From: DASWJZ01 sp038211615 | GTDB lineage: Bacteria > Pseudomonadota > Alphaproteobacteria > Rhizobiales > Afifellaceae | Reading direction: 5' to 3' | NCBI GenBank assembly: GCA_038211615.1 | Contig: JBBQVL010000006.1 | Span: forward strand, 25,498-89,497 | Length of the DNA: 64,000 nt | In this document: positions 18,318 through 26,887 of the stretch, in pieces | Layout: every line of letters begins with the position of its first letter | How positions within the stretch are numbered: position 1 is the stretch's first letter | Translations under genes and position numbers: made by a program | Notes under the pieces: model-generated | The model's input: only the letters and a program-made list of their open reading frames with translations | Databases searched by the model: none | Told to the model about the DNA's origin: nothing

Positions 18318-18794
18318 TCAGGCCACCGCCAGGTCAGCCCAGCCTGTGCTGTGCGGCGCAAAGAAATTGGCATGGCCGGTGATCCGCTTGAACAGCCACT
18401 CACCGTTTACGCGCTGATATTCCTCATCGTATGCGCAGAGAAACCACTTGGCCTCCTTCCCTCCGTTCGTCCGCATCGTGGCGAGCATGATCATCCGCCA
18501 TTTGCCGCGCGCCGTGTCCGGCCCGTCGATATCGATGATCGGGTTGGCCGCCAGATGTGCGCAGAAGATAAAGTCGCCCGCGTCATCCCTGAAATGCCTG
18601 TGAATGGCTTCCCGGCCGACATACCGGCCGAAGGCTTCCTGATCCCACACGGCGTCCTCGGTAAAGAGGCTCGCGATGCCATCCGGGTCAAAATTGTCGT
18701 CGGCATAGGCCAGGTACTGGTGCTTCAGGCGGTTGATGGCCTCGATGGCCTCGAGCCGCTCGACGCGCCGCAGCAGTTCATCATTCGCTACCAT
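18318..18794 (-). CDS. Nuclear transport factor 2 (NTF2)-like protein
   Basis: 158-residue SnoaL_4/NTF2-fold protein. It has the typical N-terminal helix followed by HQYLAYADDNFDPDGIASLFTEDAVW and a later FRDDAGDFIFCAHL. Members are small polyketide-cyclase-like, dehydratase or dioxygenase-subunit-like proteins; the specific reaction is unknown. A GGGGAG lies six bases before the ATG. It sits in cluster A between the GntR regulator and the amidase, so it probably processes the imported compound or its amidase product. Confidence 0.75.
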   Translation of the reverse strand: MVANDELLRRVERLEAIEAINRLKHQYLAYADDNFDPDGIASLFTEDAVWDQEAFGRYVGREAIHRHFRDDAGDFIFCAHLAANPIIDIDGPDTARGKWRMIMLATMRTNGGKEAKWFLCAYDEEYQRVNGEWLFKRITGHANFFAPHSTGWADLAVA

Positions 18795-18906
18795 CTTGAG
18801 CTCCCCTTATGTCTGGTTGGATCACTGCACCGGTCGGGCTTTGCCGCGGCCGACATGAGAAGTTCGCCGTGAACCTGGTCGGCTGACGAATTTCGCCGAG
18901 ACGCTC

Positions 18907-19680
18907 CTAGCGCTGACTCGCGGGCGTTCCCTCCTGCCGCAAGGTCTCGTCCGCCTCGAGATCGATCCTGATATTCTGGATATGCTCGCGCATGGTGCGG
19001 AAGGCGGTCTCGCCGTGACCCTTCCTGATCGCCTCGAGAACGGTACGGTGGTCCTGAAAGTAGCGTTGTCCGCGATCCCCGAATTCGAAATTCCGGGCGC
19101 GCATGAGGGTCCACAGCGGGCTCCTCATGCGCTGTCCAAGGTTGTCGTAGACCGCTTCGACGAGCGGGTTCTGGGTAGCGGCGGCGATCGCGCGGTGAAA
19201 GCCCCAGTCGGGCTCCCAGGCTTCGTGCCCTTGCCCGACCTCCTCCTCCATCTGCCGCACCGCGCGGTCCATGACACGGAGGTCCTGCGCGGTGCGCCGC
19301 TCCGCCGCGAGCTCGGCCGCGCCAGGTTCGATGAGCATCCGAACCTCGAGGATCTCGAGCGGCCCAACCTTGGCTATGAGCTTCGCGACCTCATCCATCA
19401 CGCTGGTGCTGGCGACCCCGCTGTTGGCACCGATAAAGATACCGACCCCGGCCTTGATCTCCACGATGCCGAGCACTTCGAGCGCCGTCATTGCCTCCCG
19501 CAATGCGGATCGACTGACGTTCAGCTGCTGCGCGAGCTGCCGCTCCGAAGGCAGTTTGTCGCCGGCGGCAATATCCCCTCTATTGATCAGCTTGAGGATC
19601 TGTTCGACGATTTCAGCATAGATTCGAGTAGGCCGGATCGGCTGCAGTTCGGTGATGTCGTGAATCTTCTGGGGAGCCAT
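18907..19680 (-). CDS. GntR-family regulator, FadR/FCD type (cluster A)
   Basis: 257-residue transcription factor. Residues 15-85 form a winged helix with the GntR signature GDKLPSERQLAQQLNVSRSA; the C-terminal FCD domain shows the metal/effector residues in DWGFHRAIAAA, QDHRTVLEAI and MREHIQNIR. FCD regulators of this type usually repress transport and catabolic genes and are released by a small carboxylate. It is closely related to the regulator at 34956-35726, with long identical stretches in the winged helix. It lies inside the cluster A operon after the ATPase; a probable operator is at 24203-24227. Confidence 0.9.
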   Translation of the reverse strand: MAPQKIHDITELQPIRPTRIYAEIVEQILKLINRGDIAAGDKLPSERQLAQQLNVSRSALREAMTALEVLGIVEIKAGVGIFIGANSGVASTSVMDEVAKLIAKVGPLEILEVRMLIEPGAAELAAERRTAQDLRVMDRAVRQMEEEVGQGHEAWEPDWGFHRAIAAATQNPLVEAVYDNLGQRMRSPLWTLMRARNFEFGDRGQRYFQDHRTVLEAIRKGHGETAFRTMREHIQNIRIDLEADETLRQEGTPASQR

Positions 19681-19724
19681 CTGTCAGACCGGGCGTAAGG
19701 GATTGGATCAAGCGAGAGACGAGA

Positions 19725-20804
19725 TCAGCAGGAAAGCGCAGTGCCGTCGCCGGCGTCGAAGACAGATATCCGATCATCGCGGAAACGTACGCCTACGGCG
19801 TCGCCGGCAGCGATCGGCTCATGGATGTCGACGGCGGCAGCCACGAATTCCCTTCGGGCGAGGAGACCGCCGACATCCTTGGGTTCGATGAAGGCGATCA
19901 CCACGCTTCCGTATACCTCAACGAAGGCGACCGCCCCATCGAAAATCCCGCTGCCGGTCGGCCCCAGGACGATATCCTCCGGCCGGATGCCAAGCGTAAC
20001 CGGCCTGTCGCCGCCTGCACGCGCAACCTTGAGCACACGGCCGGCGACAGTGGCGACTCCACTGCGCAGGTCGCCCTTGAGAAAGTTTATGCTCGGGCTG
20101 CCGACGAAGTCGGCGACAAAGGTGGTTGCGGGTCGCTCATAGATGGTCACCGGATCGGCCACCTGCAGGATCTCGCCCTTGTTCATCACGGCGACACGGT
20201 CCGAGAGAACAAGCGCCTCGGTCTGATCATGCGTCACGTAGATCGTCGTCACCTTGTATTTCTGGTGGAGCCGCTTGATCTCCGTGCGCATGTGCTCGCG
20301 CAGCTTCAGGTCGAGGTTGGATAGCGGCTCGTCCATCAGGTAGCAGATCGGATTGCGGATCATCGCGCGACCGAGCGCGACGCGCTGACGCTCGCCGCCC
20401 GAGAGTTTCGCCGGCTTGCGGTGCAGGAGATGCTCGATTCCGAGGCTCCGCGCGGTGACGCCTGCCTTTTCGTCCGCCGCGGCCTTCGGCATTCCCGCTA
20501 CCCTCAGGCTCGCGGTCATGTTCTGCAGCACCGTCATGTGCGGGTAGAGCGCGTAGGACTGGAACACCATCGCGATGTTGCGGTCGCCCGGATCGACCGC
20601 GGTGACGTCGCGCCCGCCGATATGGATCGAACCTTCTTCCGGCTCTTCAAGGCCGGCAACAAGGCGCAGCGTCGTCGTCTTGCCACAGCCGGAAGGGCCA
20701 AGAAGGGTCAGAAACTCGCCATCCGCGATTTCGAGATCGATGCCTTTGACTGCCACCGTGCCGTCGGCAAACCGCTTGACGAGATTACGAAGAGATACGG
20801 TCAT
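19725..20804 (-). CDS. ABC transporter ATP-binding protein, UgpC/MalK type (cluster A)
   Basis: 359-residue cytoplasmic ATPase of a CUT1-type carbohydrate or organic-solute importer. Walker A GPSGCGKTT begins at residue 36, the signature is LSGGERQRVALGRA, Walker B is CYLMDEPLSNLD, and the switch His follows in YVTHDQTEA. The C-terminal 120 residues form an OB/TOBE regulatory domain typical of UgpC and MsmX. Such ATPases can serve several importers, relevant because cluster D lacks one. It starts four bases after the upstream permease stop. Confidence 0.93.
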   Translation of the reverse strand: MTVSLRNLVKRFADGTVAVKGIDLEIADGEFLTLLGPSGCGKTTTLRLVAGLEEPEEGSIHIGGRDVTAVDPGDRNIAMVFQSYALYPHMTVLQNMTASLRVAGMPKAAADEKAGVTARSLGIEHLLHRKPAKLSGGERQRVALGRAMIRNPICYLMDEPLSNLDLKLREHMRTEIKRLHQKYKVTTIYVTHDQTEALVLSDRVAVMNKGEILQVADPVTIYERPATTFVADFVGSPSINFLKGDLRSGVATVAGRVLKVARAGGDRPVTLGIRPEDIVLGPTGSGIFDGAVAFVEVYGSVVIAFIEPKDVGGLLARREFVAAAVDIHEPIAAGDAVGVRFRDDRISVFDAGDGTALSC

Positions 20805-20807
20805 GTC

Positions 20808-21632
20808 TTACTTCACGGCCCCAAGCGCGAGCCCGCGCGCGATGTGCTTCTGCAGCAGGAAGACGACGGCAATCATCGGCAGGAGCTGAATGGCCGCGCC
20901 GGCGCTGAGCGAACCCCAGAGGACGTTGTAGACGTCAATCGTCTTCTGCAGTGCGACCGGTATGGTCGTCACCTTCTGCAGGGTCAAAAAGAGTGCGAAC
21001 AGATACTCGTTCCAGCTGAAGACGAAGGTGAAGATCGCCGTGACGGCTATCCCGGGCGCCGCCATCGGAAGGACGAGGAAGAAGAGGATCCGCAGCCAGC
21101 CAAAGCCGTCGAGGCGCCCCGCCTCTTCCACCTCGCGCGGCAGATCGAGGAGAAAGCCGCGAAGGATCCAGACCGCGAAGGGCAGGCCGAACGCAACGTA
21201 GACCACGATCAACGCGAGGTGAGTGTCGAGGAGCCCGACGGAATTGGCCATCTTGAAGTAGGGCAGCACGACCACGACACCGGGCATGAAGCGCAGAGAG
21301 AGGACGGTCAAAGCCCAGAAGTCCCCGCTCATCAGGCCCATGCGCGAAACCGCGTAGGCGGCGGGGAAGGCAAGGATCATGACGATCAACGTCGAGACGC
21401 CGACGGTGATCAGGCTGTTGACGATGACATCGCCGAAGCGGAAGCGGGTGAAGACCTCGATGTAGTGCTCGGTCGTCGGGGTGAAGAAGAAGAAGGTCGG
21501 CTCGGCCGAGTTGATCAGCATCGTCGGCTTGATCGAGGTGAGCATCACCCATGCGACCGGCGCCAGCCAGACGATCACGACGGCGAATGCCAGCACGTTC
21601 ATGGCGCGCGAGTTGATGGATCGACGCTTCAT
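20808..21632 (-). CDS. ABC transporter permease, MalG/UgpE type (cluster A)
   Basis: 274-residue inner-membrane subunit with six predicted transmembrane segments. The EAA loop that docks the ATPase reads EEAGRLDGFGWLRILFFLVLP near residue 180. It is the second permease of a CUT1-type importer; its ATG overlaps the stop of the first permease (ATGA at 21629-21632). Confidence 0.92.
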   Translation of the reverse strand: MKRRSINSRAMNVLAFAVVIVWLAPVAWVMLTSIKPTMLINSAEPTFFFFTPTTEHYIEVFTRFRFGDVIVNSLITVGVSTLIVMILAFPAAYAVSRMGLMSGDFWALTVLSLRFMPGVVVVLPYFKMANSVGLLDTHLALIVVYVAFGLPFAVWILRGFLLDLPREVEEAGRLDGFGWLRILFFLVLPMAAPGIAVTAIFTFVFSWNEYLFALFLTLQKVTTIPVALQKTIDVYNVLWGSLSAGAAIQLLPMIAVVFLLQKHIARGLALGAVK

Positions 21633-22603
21633 TTCATGTCGGCACGGCGTGCCGCCTTCTCCGACCGGTAGAGCGTATTCAGGAAGACGAACACGACCAG
21701 GTTGACGAGAACCAGCATCAGCAAGCCGCAGGCCGCCATCAGCCCCAGATGGCCCTGCTCGAAGAACGTATAGTCATAGGTGCTCATGACCAGCGTCGAC
21801 GAGCCCGGCCCGCCCTTGGTCATGATGAAGTTGAGATCGAAGAAGCGGATCGAATCGACGATACGGATCAGGAGCACAACCATGATCACCGGCCTGATGA
21901 GCGGCAGAACGATGCGGGTGTAGTAGGAAACCCCGCGAATCCGGTCGAGCCGCGCGGCCTCGGTGATCTCGGGCGAGATGCTCTGGATTCCGGCGAGCAG
22001 GATGAGCGCCACGAACGGCGTCCATTGCCAGCAATCCACGAACATCAGCGTGCCGAGCGCCGTATCGGTCGAGGACAGCCATGAATACCCTTCCAACCCG
22101 AGTCCCGAGAGAAACCAGTTGGCCAGGCCGGAAACCGGCTCGAAGATGAATCGCCAGGTCAGGCCCATGGCGATCGGCGAGATGAAGACCGGCACGATGA
22201 TGAGTGTGCGAAGCACGCTGGCGCCACGCATTTTGCGATCGAGGAGGATCGCGAGAAGGAAGCCGACCACCATCTGGATCGTGACCACGACGACGGTCCA
22301 GTAGAGGGTCAGCCGAATGCTGTTCCAGAACCGATCGTCGCTGAAGAGATCGGTGTAGTTACGCCATCCGATGAAACGCGCGACCTTGGGATTGTAGAGA
22401 GGATCGACCCGAAACGACAGGAAGACCGAATAGATGGTCGGGAAGATCGATAGCCCGAGAAGAACGAGGAGCGTGGGGGCGAGCAGGAGATAGGCGACGC
22501 GCCGACGATGCGCGGCCAGAGGCGCGTGACGCTTCCCCGTGAAGGAAGGTTCGGCCGCCATGGGCCGAACCTCCATCGTATCCGCCGACACTTTTGACTG
22601 CAC
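21629..22603 (-). CDS. ABC transporter permease, MalF/UgpA type (cluster A)
   Basis: 324-residue inner-membrane subunit with six transmembrane segments after a cytoplasmic N-terminus of about 30 residues. The EAA loop is EAARLDRIRGVSYYTRIVLP. It pairs with the MalG-type permease that overlaps its 3' end. The GTG at 22603 gives the longest frame; an ATG nine codons in (22576) is an equally possible start. Confidence 0.9.
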   Translation of the reverse strand: MQSKVSADTMEVRPMAAEPSFTGKRHAPLAAHRRRVAYLLLAPTLLVLLGLSIFPTIYSVFLSFRVDPLYNPKVARFIGWRNYTDLFSDDRFWNSIRLTLYWTVVVVTIQMVVGFLLAILLDRKMRGASVLRTLIIVPVFISPIAMGLTWRFIFEPVSGLANWFLSGLGLEGYSWLSSTDTALGTLMFVDCWQWTPFVALILLAGIQSISPEITEAARLDRIRGVSYYTRIVLPLIRPVIMVVLLIRIVDSIRFFDLNFIMTKGGPGSSTLVMSTYDYTFFEQGHLGLMAACGLLMLVLVNLVVFVFLNTLYRSEKAARRADMK

Positions 22604-22623
22604 CAGACGAAGGATTTTTCAGT

Positions 22624-24018
22624 CTACTGGTAATATCCCCCGTCTTCCATCAGCCGACGCGTGCGATCGTCCATCGCCTTGAGCGCCGCGTCGATATCCT
22701 TGATGCCGTTGACGAAGTCCGCGCATTCCTCGCCAATCAGCGCCTGGATCGCGTTGGCTTCGGGGATCTGCATCAGGTACGGCACCGTGTGCGGGAACAC
22801 CTTGTAGAGACCCTCGAGGAACTGCCGGTCCTGGTGACGGCCAAGGATCGAAGCACGCGCGGGCTGTCCGCCGGCCGCCACGATCGCGTCGCCGATCGCC
22901 GGATCGGTGAAATCGCCGGAGTTGAAGTATTTCATCCAGGCCCAGGCCGCTTCCTTCTGCTGCCCGCCGCTGTTGATGAACTGGCCCAGCCCGCCCATCT
23001 GCGCTTTCTGGCCGGCGCCCGGGCTCTTCCCTGCCGGCGGCAGGTCGAAATAGATGGAGTCGGCGAACTTCGTGAAGCTCGGGTCGTTCAGCACCGCCGT
23101 GCCCCAGCACACCGGACCATAGACGGCACTGCCCTCGGCGAACGCCTTGTTGACCTCGTCCTCGGTGGCGTTGGCGCTGACCGGATGGGCGTATTTCATC
23201 AGCTCCTGGATCACGCGCAACGCCTCGTAGCCGGCGTCGCTCGCGAACACAGGGTTCCAGCCGCCCTTTTCCATCTTGTCGAACCACCAGCCGCCGCATG
23301 TGGCGTGCACGCCCCAGAACACAGTGCCGGCCCAGGCCCCGCGCTGGAAGCAGGCGATGTTGCCGTACTGTCCGGTGTCGGGACTGTGCAACTGCTTGGC
23401 AATGGCGATCGCCTCGTCCCATGTCGTCGGTGGCTTGCCGCCAGCCTTGTCGAAGACATCCTTGCGATAGAAGGTCGTCATGACGTTGCCGTCGTCGGTC
23501 AGGCCGAAGGTCGACCCGCCGTTTGACGGGATGCGATAGAGAGCCGACACGGATTCCGGCACGTCCTTCAGGTAGTCGTCGCGCCAGGCGGTGTCCTGGG
23601 CGAGAAGGTCGTCGATCGGATCCATCCCGCCGGTCGCGTTGATTCCCGGGAAGCGGCCCCAGTCGACGTAGCTCACGTCGAAATCCGAGTTCTTGACCGA
23701 CATGCGTGCGGTGAGCGTCTGGAAGTAGTCGGTGCCGGGCTGGCCGGCAAACACGACTTCCACGTTCGGGAACACCTTGTTGAACAGCGGCTGTACAGCG
23801 CGCTGCGTGTCGCCCCAGCGCTTGCCCTCCTGGAAGAAGAGCGTGACCTTCCCGCCAACGTCGGCGAACACTTCATCCGGAGCGTAGGCTGTCGCAATCG
23901 CGCCGACTGTCGTAGCGGCGGTTGCCTTCAGAAACTTGCGGCGGGTGAGCCAGCCTCTCCTGTCTTCAGCTACCCTGGCGATGATCGATAATGCTGCCTC
24001 ATGATCACGGTCGTTCAC
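22624..24018 (-). CDS. Extracellular solute-binding protein, family 1, Tat-exported (cluster A)
   Basis: 464-residue periplasmic receptor of the cluster A importer. The signal peptide carries a twin-arginine motif, TRRKFLKA at residues 25-32, followed by a hydrophobic stretch, so it should be exported folded. The mature part is a type 1 (CUT1) binding protein with the FFQEGKRWGDTQRAVQPLF start and a Trp-rich centre (FWGVHATCGGWW). The GTG at 24018 is chosen because AAGGAGG lies a few bases upstream; a longer frame to 24129 has no such site. The ligand is unknown; an amidase in the operon suggests an amide-containing compound. Confidence 0.9.
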   Translation of the reverse strand: MNDRDHEAALSIIARVAEDRRGWLTRRKFLKATAATTVGAIATAYAPDEVFADVGGKVTLFFQEGKRWGDTQRAVQPLFNKVFPNVEVVFAGQPGTDYFQTLTARMSVKNSDFDVSYVDWGRFPGINATGGMDPIDDLLAQDTAWRDDYLKDVPESVSALYRIPSNGGSTFGLTDDGNVMTTFYRKDVFDKAGGKPPTTWDEAIAIAKQLHSPDTGQYGNIACFQRGAWAGTVFWGVHATCGGWWFDKMEKGGWNPVFASDAGYEALRVIQELMKYAHPVSANATEDEVNKAFAEGSAVYGPVCWGTAVLNDPSFTKFADSIYFDLPPAGKSPGAGQKAQMGGLGQFINSGGQQKEAAWAWMKYFNSGDFTDPAIGDAIVAAGGQPARASILGRHQDRQFLEGLYKVFPHTVPYLMQIPEANAIQALIGEECADFVNGIKDIDAALKAMDDRTRRLMEDGGYYQ

Positions 24019-24202
24019 ATCATCCTCCTTGTCGAGCGGCGCCATCCGGCGGATCTTGAGAGAGCGGTCCCGAAGAGTCTCTGCGACGCGATCGGAAGAG
24101 CCGTGCATGCCTCCCGGAAACAATTCCAACGGCTGCTCGTCGCCACCAAATCCCCCTCCCCCCGGCGCATAGGCTCCCCCTCCTTAGCGCTGACAACGGC
24201 TG

Positions 24203-24227
24203 CGACCATAAGCGTCTGGTCGGGCCA
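24203..24227 (-). promoter_or_regulatory. Candidate GntR (FadR-type) operator, cluster A
   Basis: Two overlapping inverted repeats: CGACCA-N8-TGGTCG (24203-24222) and, on the minus strand, TGGCCCGACCA (24217-24227). The latter is one base off the FadR-subfamily pattern TGGTNNNACCA. It lies about 13 bp downstream of the predicted -10, where a repressor would block initiation. Confidence 0.4.
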
Positions 24228-24239
24228 TCGGGCCGAGGC

Positions 24240-24268
24240 ATCAGAACAATAATGACATCAGCCGTCAA
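24240..24268 (-). promoter_or_regulatory. Candidate promoter for the cluster A operon
   Basis: On the minus strand, TTGACG (24268-24263), a 17-bp spacer, and TCTGAT (24245-24240). The -35 is good, the -10 weak. It lies about 220 bp before the binding-protein start and directly upstream of the candidate GntR site. Confidence 0.35.
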
Positions 24269-24573
24269 GAGGCGTGCTTGCACGATTTTTAGGCGGTTCC
24301 GACCGGTCGCTTTCTGCCCAGGCCGGCGATCATTAACTCATTGACACCTTTGGATAATCATATGCGTTTCGGGTGTGTGGCCCGCACAGGTTGTGGCCCC
24401 GATTCCGCTGCGGCGATTTCTTCGTCACCGGTCGCTCGATCTGGCGTCAGCGAAGGCTCCCGAGAGCCGGTCTGATGGGCCGGTCTGACCAGAGAGGACG
24501 GGCACGGCACTGCCGCGATGACCGTCGGCGAGCTCGACGCATCATTGGTCGCGCCGTCGTTCGGCAGGCGTGT

Positions 24574-25728
24574 TTACGGCAAGGCCGTCTTGACCAGCGC
24601 GGTCCAGTAGCCAGCGCCATAGACGAGCGCCTCGTCGTTGAAATCGTAGAGGGGGCTGTGAAGGTTGGGGCCTTCGCCGGTGCCGAGCCAGACATAATTG
24701 CCGGGGCAGACGTTCAGCATGAACGCAAAGTCCTCGGACGCCATCGACGGCATTGGATCGTGTATGAGGCTGTCGGCGCCGACGACCAGAGCGGCCGCGC
24801 GGCCAGCGACATCCGTCTCCTCGGCGTAATTGACGGTCGCCGGATACCGGCGCTCGTAGCGCAGCGTGCTTGTCGCTCCGTGCGCCGCGCAGAGGCCGCG
24901 GGCGATCTCACCGATTCGAGCCTCGATCCGCTCTTGCACGCCAAGCTTGAAGGAACGCGCCGTCCCGCGCAACACGACCTCGGCGGGGATCACGTTCCAG
25001 CTATCCCCGCCATGCACCTGTGTCACGCTGACGACGGCCGAATCGACCGGATGCACCGTACGGCTGGCGATGGTTTGCAATGCCCCGATGATCTCGCCCG
25101 CGATTACGATCGGATCGATCGTCTCGTTCGGCATCGCTCCGTGCCCGCCGTGCCCGTGAATCGTCAGCTCGAAGACGTCGTAGGCCGCCATCAGCGGGCC
25201 GGGCTTGAGCGCAAAGGTGCCGAGAGGCTGGCCGGGCCAATTGTGCATGCCGTAGATCGCGCTCATCGGAAATCGGTCGAAGAGCCCCTCTTCGATCATG
25301 CGGCGGCCGCCGCCTTCATTTTCTTCCGCCGGCTGAAAGATGAAGTGCACGGTGCCGGCGAAGTCGCGCGTGGCAGCGAGATGCTTGGCGGCGCCGAGAA
25401 GCATGGACATATGTCCGTCGTGCCCGCAGGCGTGCATCTTGCCCGGGCGGCGCGAGCGGTACTCGCGGTTCGTCCGCTCCTCGATGTCGAGGGCGTCCAT
25501 ATCCGCGCGCAGGCCGATTGCCGGCCCGGTCCGATCTCCCTTCAGCGTCGCAACGACTCCCGTGCCGGCGAGGCCGCGATCGACCTCCAACCCAAACGAT
25601 TCAAGCAACGCTCCGACGTAGGTGGAGGTCGCCTTCTCCTCGAAGGCGGTCTCGGGAATCGTGTGCAGGTGCCGGCGCCATCTCACCATGTCGGGCTTGA
25701 GCGCTTCGATCTCGTTCGTCGGAGGCAT
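24574..25728 (-). CDS. M20 family amidohydrolase (hippurate hydrolase-like)
   Basis: 384-residue M20D metallo-amidohydrolase, cytoplasmic. Metal-binding motifs are GLRADMDALDI, HACGHDGHMSMLLGAA, QPAEENEGGGRRMIEEG and a late His region (MPSMASEDFAF). The family hydrolyses N-acyl amino acids, indole-acetyl-amino acids and related amides. The ATG at 25728 is chosen because AAAGGAG stands five to six bases upstream; an in-frame ATG at 25743 is less well placed. It is last in the cluster B operon and probably releases an amino acid or acyl group from the imported compound. Confidence 0.88.
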   Translation of the reverse strand: MPPTNEIEALKPDMVRWRRHLHTIPETAFEEKATSTYVGALLESFGLEVDRGLAGTGVVATLKGDRTGPAIGLRADMDALDIEERTNREYRSRRPGKMHACGHDGHMSMLLGAAKHLAATRDFAGTVHFIFQPAEENEGGGRRMIEEGLFDRFPMSAIYGMHNWPGQPLGTFALKPGPLMAAYDVFELTIHGHGGHGAMPNETIDPIVIAGEIIGALQTIASRTVHPVDSAVVSVTQVHGGDSWNVIPAEVVLRGTARSFKLGVQERIEARIGEIARGLCAAHGATSTLRYERRYPATVNYAEETDVAGRAAALVVGADSLIHDPMPSMASEDFAFMLNVCPGNYVWLGTGEGPNLHSPLYDFNDEALVYGAGYWTALVKTALP

Positions 25729-25797
25729 CGGCTCTCCTTTCATGGGTCCTGGCGTCTCGCGTGGATGGCCGCTCGCCTTCCCGCAGCCGGCAAGACC

Positions 25798-26802
25798 TCA
25801 GTGTCCGTCGCTGCCACGCTCAAGCACGCCGAGGGTGCGCAACAGCCGCTCTTCCTCGGCGATCATGGGATGCGCCATGTTCTCGCGACGCAGCCTGGTC
25901 CAGCGGGGCATGCCGGCCTTCTGCTCAAGCGCCCAATCGCGCGCGAAGGTGCCGTCCGTTATATTGCGGATGAGCCGCCGCAGGCGATCACGCTCAACCT
26001 TCTCCTCCTCCTCGCTCAGGCGGCCAGTGACCTCCTGGCCGTATTGGCTGGTCTGGGAGTGGAGGACGAGCTGGTGAAAGAGCCCATGCGTCATGTGCAC
26101 CCGGGCAAGTTCCATCTCCTCGCCGGATGCCCAGAACTCGAGCAGCGCAGCCTCCGGGCTCGCGCCTGCCTCGACCAGCAGCTCATAGGCCCGACGGAGG
26201 CTGTAGACATAGCCGAAGTGCTCGTTGAACAGGTCGCAGAGGGTTTCCTCGTCGCAGCTCGACTCGAAAGCGCCGCGCATCAGCGTACCGATTCCCTTGG
26301 AGACCGCGAGCATCCTGTCGTGCGCATCACCGGAGGCATCCTGGTGGACGGCGACGAGGCTCGGGAAACCGGTGCCATCGACATAGGTGTTCCGCACACC
26401 CGTGCCGATCATGCGCGGTGCGATCATCAGGACGTCGACATCCGACGGATATTTGAGGTGGCCGTATGTCACGTTATAGCCGCTGGCGACAATCAAGGTC
26501 TCGCCTGCCTTCAAATGCGGCCGCACGTCCTGCTCGAAGACTTCCGGCATGATCTCATCGGGAACCAGCAGGGCGTGATAGTCCGAGATCTGAGCGGCAC
26601 TCGCCACATCGCGGGTATCGAAGCCGTCAGCGACCGCGCGCGCGTGCGAACTGTCGCGGACGCTTCCCACCACCACGGCGACGCCGCTGTCCCTGAGATT
26701 CTGCGCCCAGGCGGCGCCCTGATTGCCGTAGCCGATGATGTTGACGGTTTTTCCAGCGAGAAGCCCGAGGTCGCCGTCCTCGCTATTGTACATTCTCACC
26801 AA
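25798..26802 (-). CDS. Ketol-acid reductoisomerase-like protein with altered catalytic residues
   Basis: 334-residue protein with the class I IlvC fold: NAD(P)-binding IIGYGNQGAAWAQNL at about residue 22, an APR..GTGVRNTY region, and a C-terminal knotted domain with SQTSQYGQ. Metal ligands appear kept: Asp190 and Glu194 (DLFNEH), and Glu222/Glu228. The His of the normal HGFN motif is Ser107 here (ASGYN), and the APK lysine is Arg130. No other branched-chain synthesis genes are nearby. It is therefore probably not the biosynthetic IlvC but a paralogue acting in the cluster B catabolic pathway; its reaction is unknown. Confidence 0.8.
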   Translation of the reverse strand: MVRMYNSEDGDLGLLAGKTVNIIGYGNQGAAWAQNLRDSGVAVVVGSVRDSSHARAVADGFDTRDVASAAQISDYHALLVPDEIMPEVFEQDVRPHLKAGETLIVASGYNVTYGHLKYPSDVDVLMIAPRMIGTGVRNTYVDGTGFPSLVAVHQDASGDAHDRMLAVSKGIGTLMRGAFESSCDEETLCDLFNEHFGYVYSLRRAYELLVEAGASPEAALLEFWASGEEMELARVHMTHGLFHQLVLHSQTSQYGQEVTGRLSEEEEKVERDRLRRLIRNITDGTFARDWALEQKAGMPRWTRLRRENMAHPMIAEEERLLRTLGVLERGSDGH

Positions 26803-26887
26803 GGGAAATTCTCCAACGTGTTTGTATCGTTTCCGGAATCCTGCGCGCCGCCTCCTTCCGGCGCGGAAAGTCTCGCTCCCTCCTCCC

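Larger units (their letters stand above)
24019..24573 (-). other. Intergenic region upstream of cluster A
   Basis: 555 bp without a convincing gene. It contains the predicted cluster A promoter (24240-24268) and operator (24203-24227). The part from about 24300 to 24573 lies beyond the promoter and before the end of the M20 gene; nothing recognisable was seen there, though a CGACCGGTCG palindrome occurs near 24305. Confidence 0.6.

Noticed and set aside
24299..24310. CGACCGGTCG palindrome as a second cluster A operator
   Set aside because: It does not match the TGGTNNNACCA pattern, lies upstream of the predicted -35, and has no counterpart in cluster B.
25798..26802. Plain annotation as biosynthetic ilvC
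   Set aside because: The catalytic His and Lys positions are changed and no branched-chain amino acid genes are nearby.
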